Shown here: piece by piece, positions 23,986 to 31,772 of the stretch
Layout: every line of letters starts with the position of its first letter
Numbering within the stretch: position 1 is the stretch's first letter
DNA from: Streptomyces sulphureus DSM 40104
GTDB lineage: Bacteria > Actinomycetota > Actinomycetes > Streptomycetales > Streptomycetaceae
Length of the DNA stretch: 64,000 nucleotides
Assembly: GCF_000381025.1 (NCBI RefSeq)
Contig: NZ_KB905822.1
Span: forward strand, 62,001-126,000
Direction of reading: 5' to 3'
The notes under the pieces: generated by a model
Database searches by the model: none
What the model saw: the letters and a program-made list of their open reading frames with translations, nothing else
What the model was told of the DNA's origin: nothing
Made by a program: the position numbers and the translations under genes

Positions 23986-24077
23986 TAGACTGGCGCGCGG
24001 GACGGCCGCAGAGTCGTCCCGCGCGCCGCTGGTTCTGGGCCGGGCACTCCATATGCGACACCGGAGGCCCGACTTCC
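23986..24077 (+). promoter_or_regulatory. Late promoter/leader 1 (capsid)
   Basis: TAGACT at 23986, then GCTGGTTCTGGGCCGGGC from 24028. The leader folds CGGGC(A)CTCC with GGAGGCCCG, burying the GGAGG ribosome binding site before ATG 24078. Unlike the other copies, a 36-base perfect hairpin is inserted between hexamer and leader motif. Confidence 0.6.
23992..24027. repeat. 12-bp perfect hairpin inserted in capsid leader
   Basis: GGCGCGCGGGAC, 12-base loop, GTCCCGCGCGCC, exactly between the TAGACT hexamer and the conserved leader motif. It would be the 5' end of the capsid mRNA if transcription starts near the hexamer, or a terminator for the upstream operon. Confidence 0.65.
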
Positions 24078-25757
24078 ATGTCCGATTTCGAAGTACCGGA
24101 AGACATCAGCGCGCTGACCGACGACGAGCTCGCGGAAGCCCTCGCCGGCGCCGTCGAGGCGTTCGACGCCAAGTCCCAGTCGACCAGCGTCACCAGCAAG
24201 GACCTGGAGTCGTTGCGGTCTCTCGCAACTGCGGTCGACTCGATCCGTAATGAGCAGGTCACGCGCCATGAGGCGGCTCAGCAGGCCGCCGCCGAGATCG
24301 ACGCTCTCGCCGCGCAGGTCCGCGGCGGCGAAGCTCAAGCTGACACCGACGACTCTTCTGGCGAGAGCAATGACGCCGGGGGCAGGCAGACCGCTGCCGC
24401 AGTCGAGCCCGACCCGGAGCCCGCCGCCGAGGCGCAGCAGGAGCCCGAGTCGCAGACTGCGAGCGCGGCCGTGGTGCAGAGGCCCGCTCTCAACTTGGCC
24501 GGTGTCCGTCGCCGTCAGCCGCGCGTTCTCCCCGAGGCGCCAGCCCCCGGGACGTCCATCACCGCGGCCGTCGACGTCCCGGGCTATACCCCGGGCGCCC
24601 CGCTCGACTTCAGCGACATCACCGCCGGGATCATCTCCCGAGCGAACGCGCTGAAGACGGCCGGGGGCGGCGTCGGACAGGTCATCTCCTACCGGCACCC
24701 GTACAGCCAAGATCTCATCGTCACCGACTCCTCGTCGGCTCCAGAGGGCACCACTGTGGCTATCCAGGCGTCGAATCAGCGGCGCCTGCCGAAGGGTGAC
24801 CTCATTGCGTCCGGCGGCTGGTGCGCTCCCAGCGAAACGGTGTACGACTTGGTCGACGTGGCGTGCCCGGACATGCTGTGGGACGCCCCCGAGATCCAGC
24901 TCGCCCGCGGGGGCCTGCGCTACTACAGAACGCCGTCGCTCGACGTCTCGGCCATGACGTGGGTCCACACCGAGGCCGACGACATCAGTGGCGCCACCAA
25001 GCCGTGCTTCCAAATCCCGTGCCCGGACCCGGAAGAGGTCCGCTGTGACGCGGTCGGTGTCTGCCTCGAAGCCGGCATCCTGACACAGCGACACTTCCCG
25101 GAACTCGTCGCCTGGTACCTCCGCAACAGCATGGTGGCTCACGAGATCAGGATTAGGCAGGTCCTGTTCCAGCAGGCCCTGGACAATGCGACGCCGGTCA
25201 CCATGCCCGTCACGATGGCCGCCCTTTCCTCGGTATACGCGGCTGTCGCGCTCCAGGCCGCCGACCTCATCGAGCGGCACTCCCTCTGTGAGTCCACGGC
25301 AATCGAGGTCGTGTTCCCATGGTGGTCGCGGAACGCCTTCCTCGCCGACCTTGCGCGCCGCAACGGCGTCTCCAACGACCAGGTCAATCCCGAAATGGTG
25401 CAGCAGATGTTCACCCCGCTTGGCGTGAGCATCCAGTGGGCGCGCGGTCTGGGCCCGGCAGTCCCCAGCGACATCGGCGGTCAGACGCCTGCCGTCGAAT
25501 GGCCCTCGGAGTTGACGTTCCTCATGTACCCGGCTGGCCAGCTCCAGATCGGTCGTGGCGAAGAAGTCAACCTCGGAGTCATCCACGACAGTGCGAAGTT
25601 CTCCACGAACGATTACACGGCTCTCTTTGCAGAGGAATGCGTCGCCCTCGTCGACCGCAGCGTGGACACGCGTGCTGTGACGGTGCCCATCTGCCCCGAC
25701 GGCGCGTCCGGAGCGCAGCTTGAGATGGCCTGCGCCAGCGAGTCTCCGGCGATTTGA
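24078..25757 (+). CDS. Major capsid protein with N-terminal scaffold-like region
   Basis: ATG 24078; 559 residues. Residues 1-150 are acidic, coiled and low-complexity (ISALTDDELAEALAGAVEAF; helix with AAQQAAAEIDALAAQ), like a fused scaffolding/delta domain. The remaining about 400 residues (from GTSITAAVDVPGYTPG) are the capsid fold, with VEWPSELTFLMYPAG and EEVNLGVIHDS near the end. Position after portal and protease and a private strong leader support the call. Cleavage of the N-terminal region by the upstream protease is expected but not seen directly. Confidence 0.8.
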   Translation: MSDFEVPEDISALTDDELAEALAGAVEAFDAKSQSTSVTSKDLESLRSLATAVDSIRNEQVTRHEAAQQAAAEIDALAAQVRGGEAQADTDDSSGESNDAGGRQTAAAVEPDPEPAAEAQQEPESQTASAAVVQRPALNLAGVRRRQPRVLPEAPAPGTSITAAVDVPGYTPGAPLDFSDITAGIISRANALKTAGGGVGQVISYRHPYSQDLIVTDSSSAPEGTTVAIQASNQRRLPKGDLIASGGWCAPSETVYDLVDVACPDMLWDAPEIQLARGGLRYYRTPSLDVSAMTWVHTEADDISGATKPCFQIPCPDPEEVRCDAVGVCLEAGILTQRHFPELVAWYLRNSMVAHEIRIRQVLFQQALDNATPVTMPVTMAALSSVYAAVALQAADLIERHSLCESTAIEVVFPWWSRNAFLADLARRNGVSNDQVNPEMVQQMFTPLGVSIQWARGLGPAVPSDIGGQTPAVEWPSELTFLMYPAGQLQIGRGEEVNLGVIHDSAKFSTNDYTALFAEECVALVDRSVDTRAVTVPICPDGASGAQLEMACASESPAI

Positions 25758-25838
25758 ACTGACCCGCCCCGCGAACACGGTGGGCCGGCGCTTCGGGTGG
25801 TATCGGCCCACCGCCTCGAACCAAGGAGGTGAAGCAGC

Positions 25839-26669
25839 ATGGCCGCAGGACTCCGCAAGTACGTCGAAGCGATCGACGGAATCCCGTTGCCGCACGGCAT
25901 CCTCAGCACCCCGTGTACCGACGTACGAGACGTAGCTGACGAGCACGAGTTGCTGGGCGTCGAATGGCTCGCACTCGGCTGCTGCCCTGTCCAGTCGTGG
26001 ACCGACCCGTGCCTGGACGAGTCCCCCGGGGACACGTCACCAGGTGGGAAGGAGTTCTGCCGCCCGGAAACGGAGGTCGCCGAGCCGATCACCCTGTACG
26101 CCGGCGCGGAGTGCTCGGCGATGGGATGGTCGTACGCGGAGGCCCGCGAGCACGCTGAGGCTACGCTTCTACTCGGCGAACAGCAGGGCCTCGAAAACGC
26201 CTTCTGGCAGCAGAAGCTCGCACGCGACGCTGTCGACCTGACTCCGCCGGAGGGCCCGCTGAGCATCGCTGCGGGCATTGCCGCGCTGGAAGGCTGCCTC
26301 GCCGAGTCGTACGGCGGCGCCGGTGTCGTCCACGTCCCCGCCGGGGCAGCCGCCCTGCTCGGCTGCTGCGACCTCGCCCAGCAGCCGAGCACGGGCGGCC
26401 TATCTACCCTTGCCGGAAACTGCGTGATCATCGGCGCCGGATACGGTGCGGAAAACACCGGCCCGGGCGGCGCCCCGGGCGAGCCCGGAACTGCCTGGTT
26501 GTATGCCACCGGCCCGCTGGTGGTCCGTCGTGGACCGTCTGTGACGACCCCTGACCACCCCGGAGCGTCCGTCAACACCCAGAACAACGACCGCAGGGTG
26601 TTGGTCGAGCGGACGTACGTCGTCGGCACGACGTGCACCGTGTGCGCCGTGAACGTGCAGATCCACTGA
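25839..26669 (+). CDS. Virion structural protein, unassigned
   Basis: ATG 25839 after AAGGAGGTGAAGCAGC; 276 residues. Contains GVEWLALGCCPVQSW, AEATLLLGEQQGLENAFWQQ and a beta-rich C-terminus (RRVLVERTYVVGTTCTVCAV). Follows the capsid gene directly. It may be a second capsid-fold or decoration protein. About 11 cysteines, an excess shared with its neighbours. Confidence 0.6.
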   Translation: MAAGLRKYVEAIDGIPLPHGILSTPCTDVRDVADEHELLGVEWLALGCCPVQSWTDPCLDESPGDTSPGGKEFCRPETEVAEPITLYAGAECSAMGWSYAEAREHAEATLLLGEQQGLENAFWQQKLARDAVDLTPPEGPLSIAAGIAALEGCLAESYGGAGVVHVPAGAAALLGCCDLAQQPSTGGLSTLAGNCVIIGAGYGAENTGPGGAPGEPGTAWLYATGPLVVRRGPSVTTPDHPGASVNTQNNDRRVLVERTYVVGTTCTVCAVNVQIH

Positions 26670-26678
26670 GGGGCTGTC

Positions 26679-27197
26679 GTGATCCACGTCCAACCCGCGG
26701 TCGAGCAGCGCCAGTCGTTTGCCATGTGGGCAGTTACCCAGAAGCCGAAGGTGCGCACCGTCGGCCCCCATACCTTCTCGGTACCGCCTGCGCTGTTCAC
26801 ACGGGTACCGGAGCGGGTGCTCATCGGCGCGCTCGTCGACGGGCACCGATACCTCTCTCCCGAGGAAGACCGACAAGAGCCTGCTGTGATTCCCCGCCAG
26901 ACAGACCCCACGCTCACTGAACTCGACGCGTTCCCGGAGTCCGTCACTGCCTCAGGCGGGAGTCGGGCTGGGACAGCGCCGTCCAAGCTGGGCGAGCCGC
27001 ACCCTGCTTCCCCGGACACAGTTGGCCCAGCGCCGACACCGGCCATCAAGCAGCAAGGCGGCCAAGGCGACACTGGCGGCGGCCCGTACGCCTGCACGGT
27101 CTGCTCGCGGGACTTCGCAACTGCGCGCGGCCGGGACACTCACCACCGCCGGGCCCACACCGCAGGGGGGCCGGTGTCTTACACCGTCGCCACGTAA
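26679..27197 (+). CDS. Structural-operon protein with C2H2 zinc finger
   Basis: GTG 26679; 172 residues. The N-terminal 75 residues are beta-rich, the middle is a Pro/Ser/Gly linker, and the C-terminus has a classical finger: YACTVCSRDFATARGRDTHH then RRAH (C-x2-C-x12-H-x4-H class). Single C2H2 fingers are rare in bacteria but known in actinophage structural genes. It may bind DNA in the head or a host factor on entry. Last gene before two terminator-like hairpins. Confidence 0.65.
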   Translation: MIHVQPAVEQRQSFAMWAVTQKPKVRTVGPHTFSVPPALFTRVPERVLIGALVDGHRYLSPEEDRQEPAVIPRQTDPTLTELDAFPESVTASGGSRAGTAPSKLGEPHPASPDTVGPAPTPAIKQQGGQGDTGGGPYACTVCSRDFATARGRDTHHRRAHTAGGPVSYTVAT

Positions 27198-27203
27198 CAG
27201 GCC

Positions 27204-27247
27204 AGGGGCAAGCGGCAGTTGTTGGGTGGTCCGCGCTGCTTGCCCCT
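27204..27247. terminator. Terminator-like hairpin
   Basis: AGGGGCAAGC pairs with GCTTGCCCCT 7 bases after the zinc-finger gene stop; followed by TCGGGTTGGG rather than a pure T-tract. Likely end of the capsid operon. Confidence 0.55.
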
Positions 27248-27336
27248 TCGGGTTGGGTGTTCGACGTGCTCGTCGTCTGCTGGTTCCGTCCCCCTCTCGT
27301 CCGGAACTGGTAGGGCGGGGCGGCCCCAACTCGATC

Positions 27337-27374
27337 GGGGGTGCCGGTGTTCGGTGCGCGTGACCGGCACCCCC
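27337..27374. terminator. Second terminator-like hairpin
   Basis: GGGGGTGCCGGT pairs perfectly with ACCGGCACCCCC around a 14-base loop, followed by TCTGCC. Together with the previous hairpin it isolates the tail-tube promoter at 27430. The 300-base gap holds no gene. Confidence 0.6.
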
Positions 27375-27429
27375 TCTGCCACCTGCGACCGGCTTTGAAG
27401 CGACTTCCGCCAGCCTGTGCGTATGCGTC

Positions 27430-27498
27430 TAGACTGGCTTAGCAGAGCGCTGCTGGTTGTGGGCCGGGCCATCTACTCACGTAGTGGAGGGGCCCACG
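27430..27498 (+). promoter_or_regulatory. Late promoter/leader 2 (tail tube)
   Basis: TAGACT at 27430, 16 bases, GCTGGTTGTGGGCCGGGC at 27452. Leader folds GTGGGCC with GGCCCAC next to the ATG, with an inner CTAC(TCAC)GTAG helix, enclosing the GTGGAGG ribosome binding site. Confidence 0.65.
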
Positions 27499-28206
27499 AT
27501 GCCGGCACCGCTCATCTCCAACGCCGCAACTGTCCGCGTCACCCGCGTTGATGGCTGCGGCCGTCCCGTGTGCGGGCCCGAATCCGGTTTCGTCACCGAC
27601 TGCTTCGCCAGCCTGGAGATGGAGGCGAACATCGAGGACGGCGAAGACATCAGCTTCACGGCGGCGAACGGACGGCAGTGCGGGTTCAAGAAGGGCTGCC
27701 CGTCGCTGAACGGCTACGACTTGACGTTCACGTTCTTCCAGGCGTCACCCGAGCTGATCGAGATCATGACCGGGTCCCCAGTCGTGTTCGACTATGACGG
27801 CAACCCCATCGGCTTCGACTCCTGCTCGATCTCCTGCCGCGCTGGATTCGCTCTGGAGGTCTGGACCGATGTCCTGGGCGAGGATGTATGCCCCGAGGAG
27901 GACACCGGCGACGGCGCCTGGGTGTACTTCCTGCTCCCGTGGGTCACCAACGGCATCATCGGCGACCTCGAACTCGCCAACGAAGCAGTCAACTTGGAAC
28001 TGACTGGTGCAACCCGCGCCGGTGGCCGGTGGGGAGTGGGCCCGTACGACGTCGTGTCCCAGGATGCCGCCGGCACTCCCGGGCCGATGCTCGCCCCGCT
28101 GGATGGTTCCTGCCATCGCCGCACCATGATCACGACGATTGAACCGCCGGAGCCCGACACCACGTATGTGCCGGTCGAGGGCGAGCTGTGCGAGGTGTCT
28201 CCCTAA
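27499..28206 (+). CDS. Major tail tube protein
   Basis: ATG 27499; 235 residues. Beta-rich, opening MPAPLISNAATVRVTRVDGC, with SLNGYDLTFTFFQASPELIE and GPMLAPLDGSCHRRTMIT. Size, beta composition and its own strong leader fit the abundant tail tube protein of a siphovirus. Cysteine-rich (about 12). Confidence 0.7.
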   Translation: MPAPLISNAATVRVTRVDGCGRPVCGPESGFVTDCFASLEMEANIEDGEDISFTAANGRQCGFKKGCPSLNGYDLTFTFFQASPELIEIMTGSPVVFDYDGNPIGFDSCSISCRAGFALEVWTDVLGEDVCPEEDTGDGAWVYFLLPWVTNGIIGDLELANEAVNLELTGATRAGGRWGVGPYDVVSQDAAGTPGPMLAPLDGSCHRRTMITTIEPPEPDTTYVPVEGELCEVSP

Positions 28207-29081
28207 CCCCTGCTGTCATCGTCGAGTTGGGAGTCGAGCCGGTGCTGCCAGACATCGTCATCCCCGTCCGCGAGCGTGACCGCAACGAAGAACTGCGGTA
28301 CACACTGCGGGCGATTGCCGCCAACGTGCCGCACCGACAGGTGTGGATCGCCGGGTATATGCCGTCGTGGGTGCGCGACGTCGGCCACGTCCCCACCCGA
28401 CAGGCCGCGACCAAGTACCAGAACAGCAGAGGTAATTGGAAGGCGGCCGTCGACCACGAGGAGGTCGCCGACGACTTCCTACTGTTCAACGACGACTTCT
28501 TCGTGATGAAGCCGCTGCGCGGAGTCATGCCGGCACTGCACCGCGGCCCGCTGAGCGAGGTCTACCGGCACTTCGCGACCCGGGTGAAGCCGGGCCGGTA
28601 CCTGCTCGGCATGCGGCAAACCATGGGACTCCTCGACGAGCTCGGCGTGGAGAGCCCGTTGTGCTACGAGCTGCACGTGCCGATCGCTCTCAACCGCGAC
28701 CGGTACGTGGAGGTATGGGAGGTGTGCAACCGCATCAAGTACCCGCACTCTCGCACCGTGTACGGCAACTACTGGCAGTTGGGCGGTCGGCAGGTCCGCG
28801 ACCCGAAGGTGATGACCCGCGGGGCATTCCCCGGAGGCGGGCAGTTCCTTTCCACGATGCCGGACACGTTCACCCGCGGCAGGGTCGGCACGTTCATCCG
28901 CGGCGCGTTCCCTCAGCGTTCACGGTTCGAGGCGCCGTCCGGACGGGGACGGCCCCTCGCGGCAGGATGGCCACGGCCCACGCCCTCGACCACCGCCCGC
29001 GCGCGTGTCGGCGCTCCCAAGGTGGCGGGGGCGTCGACACGTCAACGCGCTACGTCACCCCCGGCGAAGGGCCGACGATGA
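28188..29081 (+). CDS. Stealth-type sugar-phosphotransferase/glycosyltransferase-like protein
   Basis: GTG 28188 (overlaps the tube gene by 19 bases) or GTG 28242 with GGGAG 8 bases upstream; about 280-297 residues. DIVIPVRERDRNEELRYTLR resembles the Stealth CR1 opening followed by the NDELRYSLRS motif, and FLLFNDDFFVMKP at about 103-115 matches the Stealth CR2 block (FxYxNDDFFxxxP). Stealth proteins transfer hexose-1-phosphates in capsule synthesis. Here it sits between tail tube and connector genes, so it may modify virion proteins or host wall polymers. The C-terminal 70 residues are basic and disordered. Confidence 0.6.
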   Translation: MRGVSLTPAVIVELGVEPVLPDIVIPVRERDRNEELRYTLRAIAANVPHRQVWIAGYMPSWVRDVGHVPTRQAATKYQNSRGNWKAAVDHEEVADDFLLFNDDFFVMKPLRGVMPALHRGPLSEVYRHFATRVKPGRYLLGMRQTMGLLDELGVESPLCYELHVPIALNRDRYVEVWEVCNRIKYPHSRTVYGNYWQLGGRQVRDPKVMTRGAFPGGGQFLSTMPDTFTRGRVGTFIRGAFPQRSRFEAPSGRGRPLAAGWPRPTPSTTARARVGAPKVAGASTRQRATSPPAKGRR

Positions 29082-29911
29082 CCAGCTCACCGCCGCCGCC
29101 GGCGCCGGATGGGCCGTGTGAACCGTGGCCCGTCGACACCGCGTGCTGTGACGGGATCGACGACATCGACCCTGCCCAGTGGGAACGGTGGCGCATGGTC
29201 GCAACTCGCATCCTGTGGGCGTTGTCAGGACGCCGCTTCGGGCCGTCGTGCCCGATCACGGTGCGGCCGTGCCGCCGCTCCTGCACCGAGTCGCTGACCC
29301 CGTCAGGCATCGGCTACGGCGTCGTCGGCCCATGGGTGCCGTACATCGGCGTCGACGGCCTGTGGCGCAACGCGTCGGTCTGCGGCTGCCGCTCGGACTG
29401 CTCCTGCACGGAGTTGTGCGAGGTACAGCTCCAAGGGCCGGTGTACGACGTGCTGTCCGTGATGATCGACGGTGCCGAACTCGTCCCCGAGGCATACCGC
29501 GTCGACGAGCCGGGGCTGCTGGTGCGCACCGACGACGGCTGCTGGCCCGACTGCCAGGACATGGCCGCCGCGTGCGACGCCGAGGGCACGTTCTGCGTCA
29601 CTTACCGCACCGGCCTCCCGCTGGATGAGGCCGCTGTCGCGGCAGTGTCGGAGTACGCCTGCCACCTCGCGAAGGGCTGTGGCACCGCTGGCGGCTCGTG
29701 CGGATGCCGCCCGAACCCCAACCTGACTCGCATCCAGCGGCAGGGCGTGGAGATCGAACGCGCCGACCCGTCAGTGGTGTACGCCGAGGGCCGTGTCGGG
29801 CTGCCCCTCGTCGACCAGTGGCTCGTCGCCGTCAACCCCGGCAGGCTGGGGAGCGCTTCACGGGCGTACTCGGTGGATTGGCGTTGGCCGCGGAGGACAC
29901 GATGGCCCTAG
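29078..29911 (+). CDS. Cys-rich head-tail connector-like protein
   Basis: ATG 29078 overlaps the previous TGA; 277 residues with about 19 cysteines, including SVCGCRSDCSCTELC and GCGTAGGSCGCRPNP. DIDPAQWERWRMVATRILWA near the start and VAAVSEYACHLAKGC resemble gp6/adaptor-type connector helices. It is followed by two small genes in the usual connector/stopper/completion order. The conserved cysteines suggest disulfides in the assembled virion. Confidence 0.6.
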   Translation: MTSSPPPPAPDGPCEPWPVDTACCDGIDDIDPAQWERWRMVATRILWALSGRRFGPSCPITVRPCRRSCTESLTPSGIGYGVVGPWVPYIGVDGLWRNASVCGCRSDCSCTELCEVQLQGPVYDVLSVMIDGAELVPEAYRVDEPGLLVRTDDGCWPDCQDMAAACDAEGTFCVTYRTGLPLDEAAVAAVSEYACHLAKGCGTAGGSCGCRPNPNLTRIQRQGVEIERADPSVVYAEGRVGLPLVDQWLVAVNPGRLGSASRAYSVDWRWPRRTRWP

Positions 29912-30486
29912 CCCCGCTCGCCGCGCACCAGCTCGCCGAGGCCGTTCTCGGCTGCGTGTGCGTCGCGCTCGACGCCGTCCCCGACGACGTTCCCGGACAC
30001 CCCGGCTGCCCCTGCCGGGTATGTGTCGTGCCGGGCGAGTCCGCATGGGACTCGTGCGCGGACCCGTGCACCGGTGAGGCCGGCGGGCAGTTGACCGTCA
30101 ACATCGCCCGCATGTGGCCCACTTCGCGGTTCCCCGAACCCGACAACGAGGTGCGCGGGCTGCGCGGCTGCGTCCCCGCCGCGACGACAGCAGTCGAGCT
30201 CGTCGTCACGGTGCTGCGGTGCGCGCCGCTCCCGACCGCGGATGGATGTCCGCCCGACTGCGACCAGCTCGCCGAGGCGGCGCGCATCGTCCACGTTGAC
30301 GCCGTTACGGTGCTGAACGCCGTGACCTGTTGCCTGCCGGGCACCGCTCCGGGGCGCCGGGGCCGGCGGTTCGTGATGGGACAGCAGCGCACCATCGGCC
30401 CCCAGGGTGGCTGCGTCGGCGTTGAGCAGCGGCTGACCGCGGCCCTGCCCGGGTGCGCGCCCTGCCCCGGCGGGGACTCGCCGTGA
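29902..30486 (+). CDS. Head-tail joining protein, Cys-rich
   Basis: ATG 29902 after GGAGGACAC, overlapping the previous gene by 10 bases; 194 residues. Contains VELVVTVLRCAPLPTADGCP, a pattern seen in small actinophage connector proteins, and a terminal CVGVEQRLTAALPGCAPCPG. No enzyme motif. Placed as the second connector (stopper-like) gene. Confidence 0.6.
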   Translation: MALAPLAAHQLAEAVLGCVCVALDAVPDDVPGHPGCPCRVCVVPGESAWDSCADPCTGEAGGQLTVNIARMWPTSRFPEPDNEVRGLRGCVPAATTAVELVVTVLRCAPLPTADGCPPDCDQLAEAARIVHVDAVTVLNAVTCCLPGTAPGRRGRRFVMGQQRTIGPQGGCVGVEQRLTAALPGCAPCPGGDSP

Positions 30487-30872
30487 GAGTGAAGCTCCAC
30501 GTCACGCCACACGTCGGCGGGACAGATTGGCGTGAGGAGCTACATCGACGTGGCGGTCTGGGAGAGCGGCTGCTCCGGACCCGTTCCGACCGCGTAGCCG
30601 CTCGTGCACGGCAGTTGGCGCCGGGCAGCATGGCCCGCCGCATCGACTACGACATCGCCGCCGGCGCTGGCGGATTGCACGCCGACATCATCTCCACGCA
30701 CCCAGCAACTCTCTACGTGCTGCACGGAACCCGTCCGCACACCATCCGTCCCCGCCGGAGGCGAGCCCTGCGATTCCCCTACGGGGCGCGCACCGTGTTC
30801 GCCGCCGTCGTCCACCACCCCGGCACCAGGGCCAACAACTTCCTGATGGAGGCGCTGTACGAGGCGTTCTGA
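30483..30872 (+). CDS. Tail completion / HK97 gp10-like protein
   Basis: GTG 30483 overlaps the previous TGA; 129 residues, basic. Helix (LGERLLRTRSDRVAARARQL) followed by TLYVLHGTRPHTIRPRRRRA and FAAVVHHPGTRANNFLMEAL, which is typical of the gp10/neck-completion family ending PGTxxxxFL. Followed directly by the tail chaperone leader. Confidence 0.65.
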   Translation: MRVKLHVTPHVGGTDWREELHRRGGLGERLLRTRSDRVAARARQLAPGSMARRIDYDIAAGAGGLHADIISTHPATLYVLHGTRPHTIRPRRRRALRFPYGARTVFAAVVHHPGTRANNFLMEALYEAF

Positions 30873-30902
30873 CCTCTGGGCCTCCGAGCCGATCTTCCCC
30901 GC

Positions 30903-30969
30903 TACTCTGGAATCGCGTTGCTGGTTGTGGGCCGAGCGCATCTCTGCCGCACGGACGAGAGGACCCGTC
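30903..30969 (+). promoter_or_regulatory. Late promoter/leader 3 (tail chaperone)
   Basis: TACTCT at 30903, 11 bases, GCTGGTTGTGGGCCGAGC at 30920. The leader can pair GGG with CCC and TCTC with GAGA around the GAGAGGA ribosome binding site; this is the weakest hairpin of the six. Confidence 0.5.
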
Positions 30970-31413
30970 ATGGCCCGCGCACAGTTCACGCTGAACACCG
31001 ACCCGCATGTCGCTGAGGTCGGCGACACCGAGCTCCGGTTCCGCCCGGAAGTGATGGGCGACGAATACCTCGACGCATTCGAGGAAATGCAGGACGCCAA
31101 CCGGGCTGCGGGAGTGCTCACCGACGACGGCCACCCTGCTGACGGAGCGACGATCGCCGGGGCGCGGGAGTCGAGGGTTGCCGCGCGCCGGTTCCTCACT
31201 CGGCTGATGCTCGAGGAATCCGCCGAGGAGTTCGCGGACATGGAGCTGCCGGACCGCGTGCTCGGAGAGCTCGTGCAGTGGGTGACGGAGGTCTACGGCG
31301 GCAACCGCCCTCCTACGTCACCGAACGACTCTGCGCGTCCATCGCCGCCGGCTGGAACGAGTGGGAGGGGAGCCTCGCGCTCCAAGGGTGCGACGCGCAC
31401 GCGTGGACGCTGA
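30970..31413 (+). CDS. Tail assembly chaperone, upstream frame
   Basis: ATG 30970; 147 residues if read in frame. Residues 1-115 are the acidic helical chaperone core (TLNTDPHVAEVGDTELRFRP, LMLEESAEEFADMELPDRVL). After VYGGNRPP the frame turns Ser/Pro/Arg-rich and loses protein character, while the -1 frame becomes coding. This is the usual siphovirus G/GT arrangement just before the tape measure. The fold escorts the tape measure during tail assembly. Confidence 0.75.
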   Translation: MARAQFTLNTDPHVAEVGDTELRFRPEVMGDEYLDAFEEMQDANRAAGVLTDDGHPADGATIAGARESRVAARRFLTRLMLEESAEEFADMELPDRVLGELVQWVTEVYGGNRPPTSPNDSARPSPPAGTSGRGASRSKGATRTRGR

Positions 31414-31715
31414 GGACCATGCTCAATGCGGCCGAGGCCGCCATGTACGCATCGGCGGAAGATGATGCCGAGCGCGAGCGGATGCGGAACCGGCTGTACG
31501 CGCCGCCAGTCGGAATCGCTCGTGACCGTGTAGCCCGTCGCCGCGTTGCGGCGGGCGCTGGAGGCGACGGGATGACGCGGGGCCAGGCCGAGTCGCTGAC
31601 AGCGCGGATGGCGCGTGAGGACGCCGCATACGAGCCCGCTCGTACTCGACGCGCCTCCGACCGTGTCACGCCTTCGACGGCTGCAAGACGGAGCGCCGGG
31701 GGACGGCGTCGATAG
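31278..31715 (+). CDS. Tail assembly chaperone, -1 frame extension
   Basis: The -1 frame relative to 30970 reads PPSYVTERLCASIAAGWNEW and on through WTLRTMLNAAEAAMYASAED to a stop at 31713. It is probably reached by a -1 ribosomal frameshift rather than its own start. The transition is near CCCTCCT at 31308-31314 (C CCT CCT in the upstream frame; Pro-tRNA could re-pair on CCC), but no canonical XXXYYYZ heptamer is evident. The TAG stop is also part of the next TAGACT hexamer. Confidence 0.65.
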   Translation: MGDGGLRRQPPSYVTERLCASIAAGWNEWEGSLALQGCDAHAWTLRTMLNAAEAAMYASAEDDAERERMRNRLYAPPVGIARDRVARRRVAAGAGGDGMTRGQAESLTARMAREDAAYEPARTRRASDRVTPSTAARRSAGGRRR

Positions 31716-31772
31716 ACTCACCTGTATTGCCGCTGGTTGTGGGCCGGGCACCCGATCGCATAAGGGGTGCCC
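31713..31772 (+). promoter_or_regulatory. Late promoter/leader 4 (tape measure)
   Basis: TAGACT at 31713, 13 bases, GCTGGTTGTGGGCCGGGC at 31732. Leader hairpin GGGCACCC with GGGTGCCC, ending directly before GTG 31773, with AAGGGG inside the stem. Confidence 0.65.
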
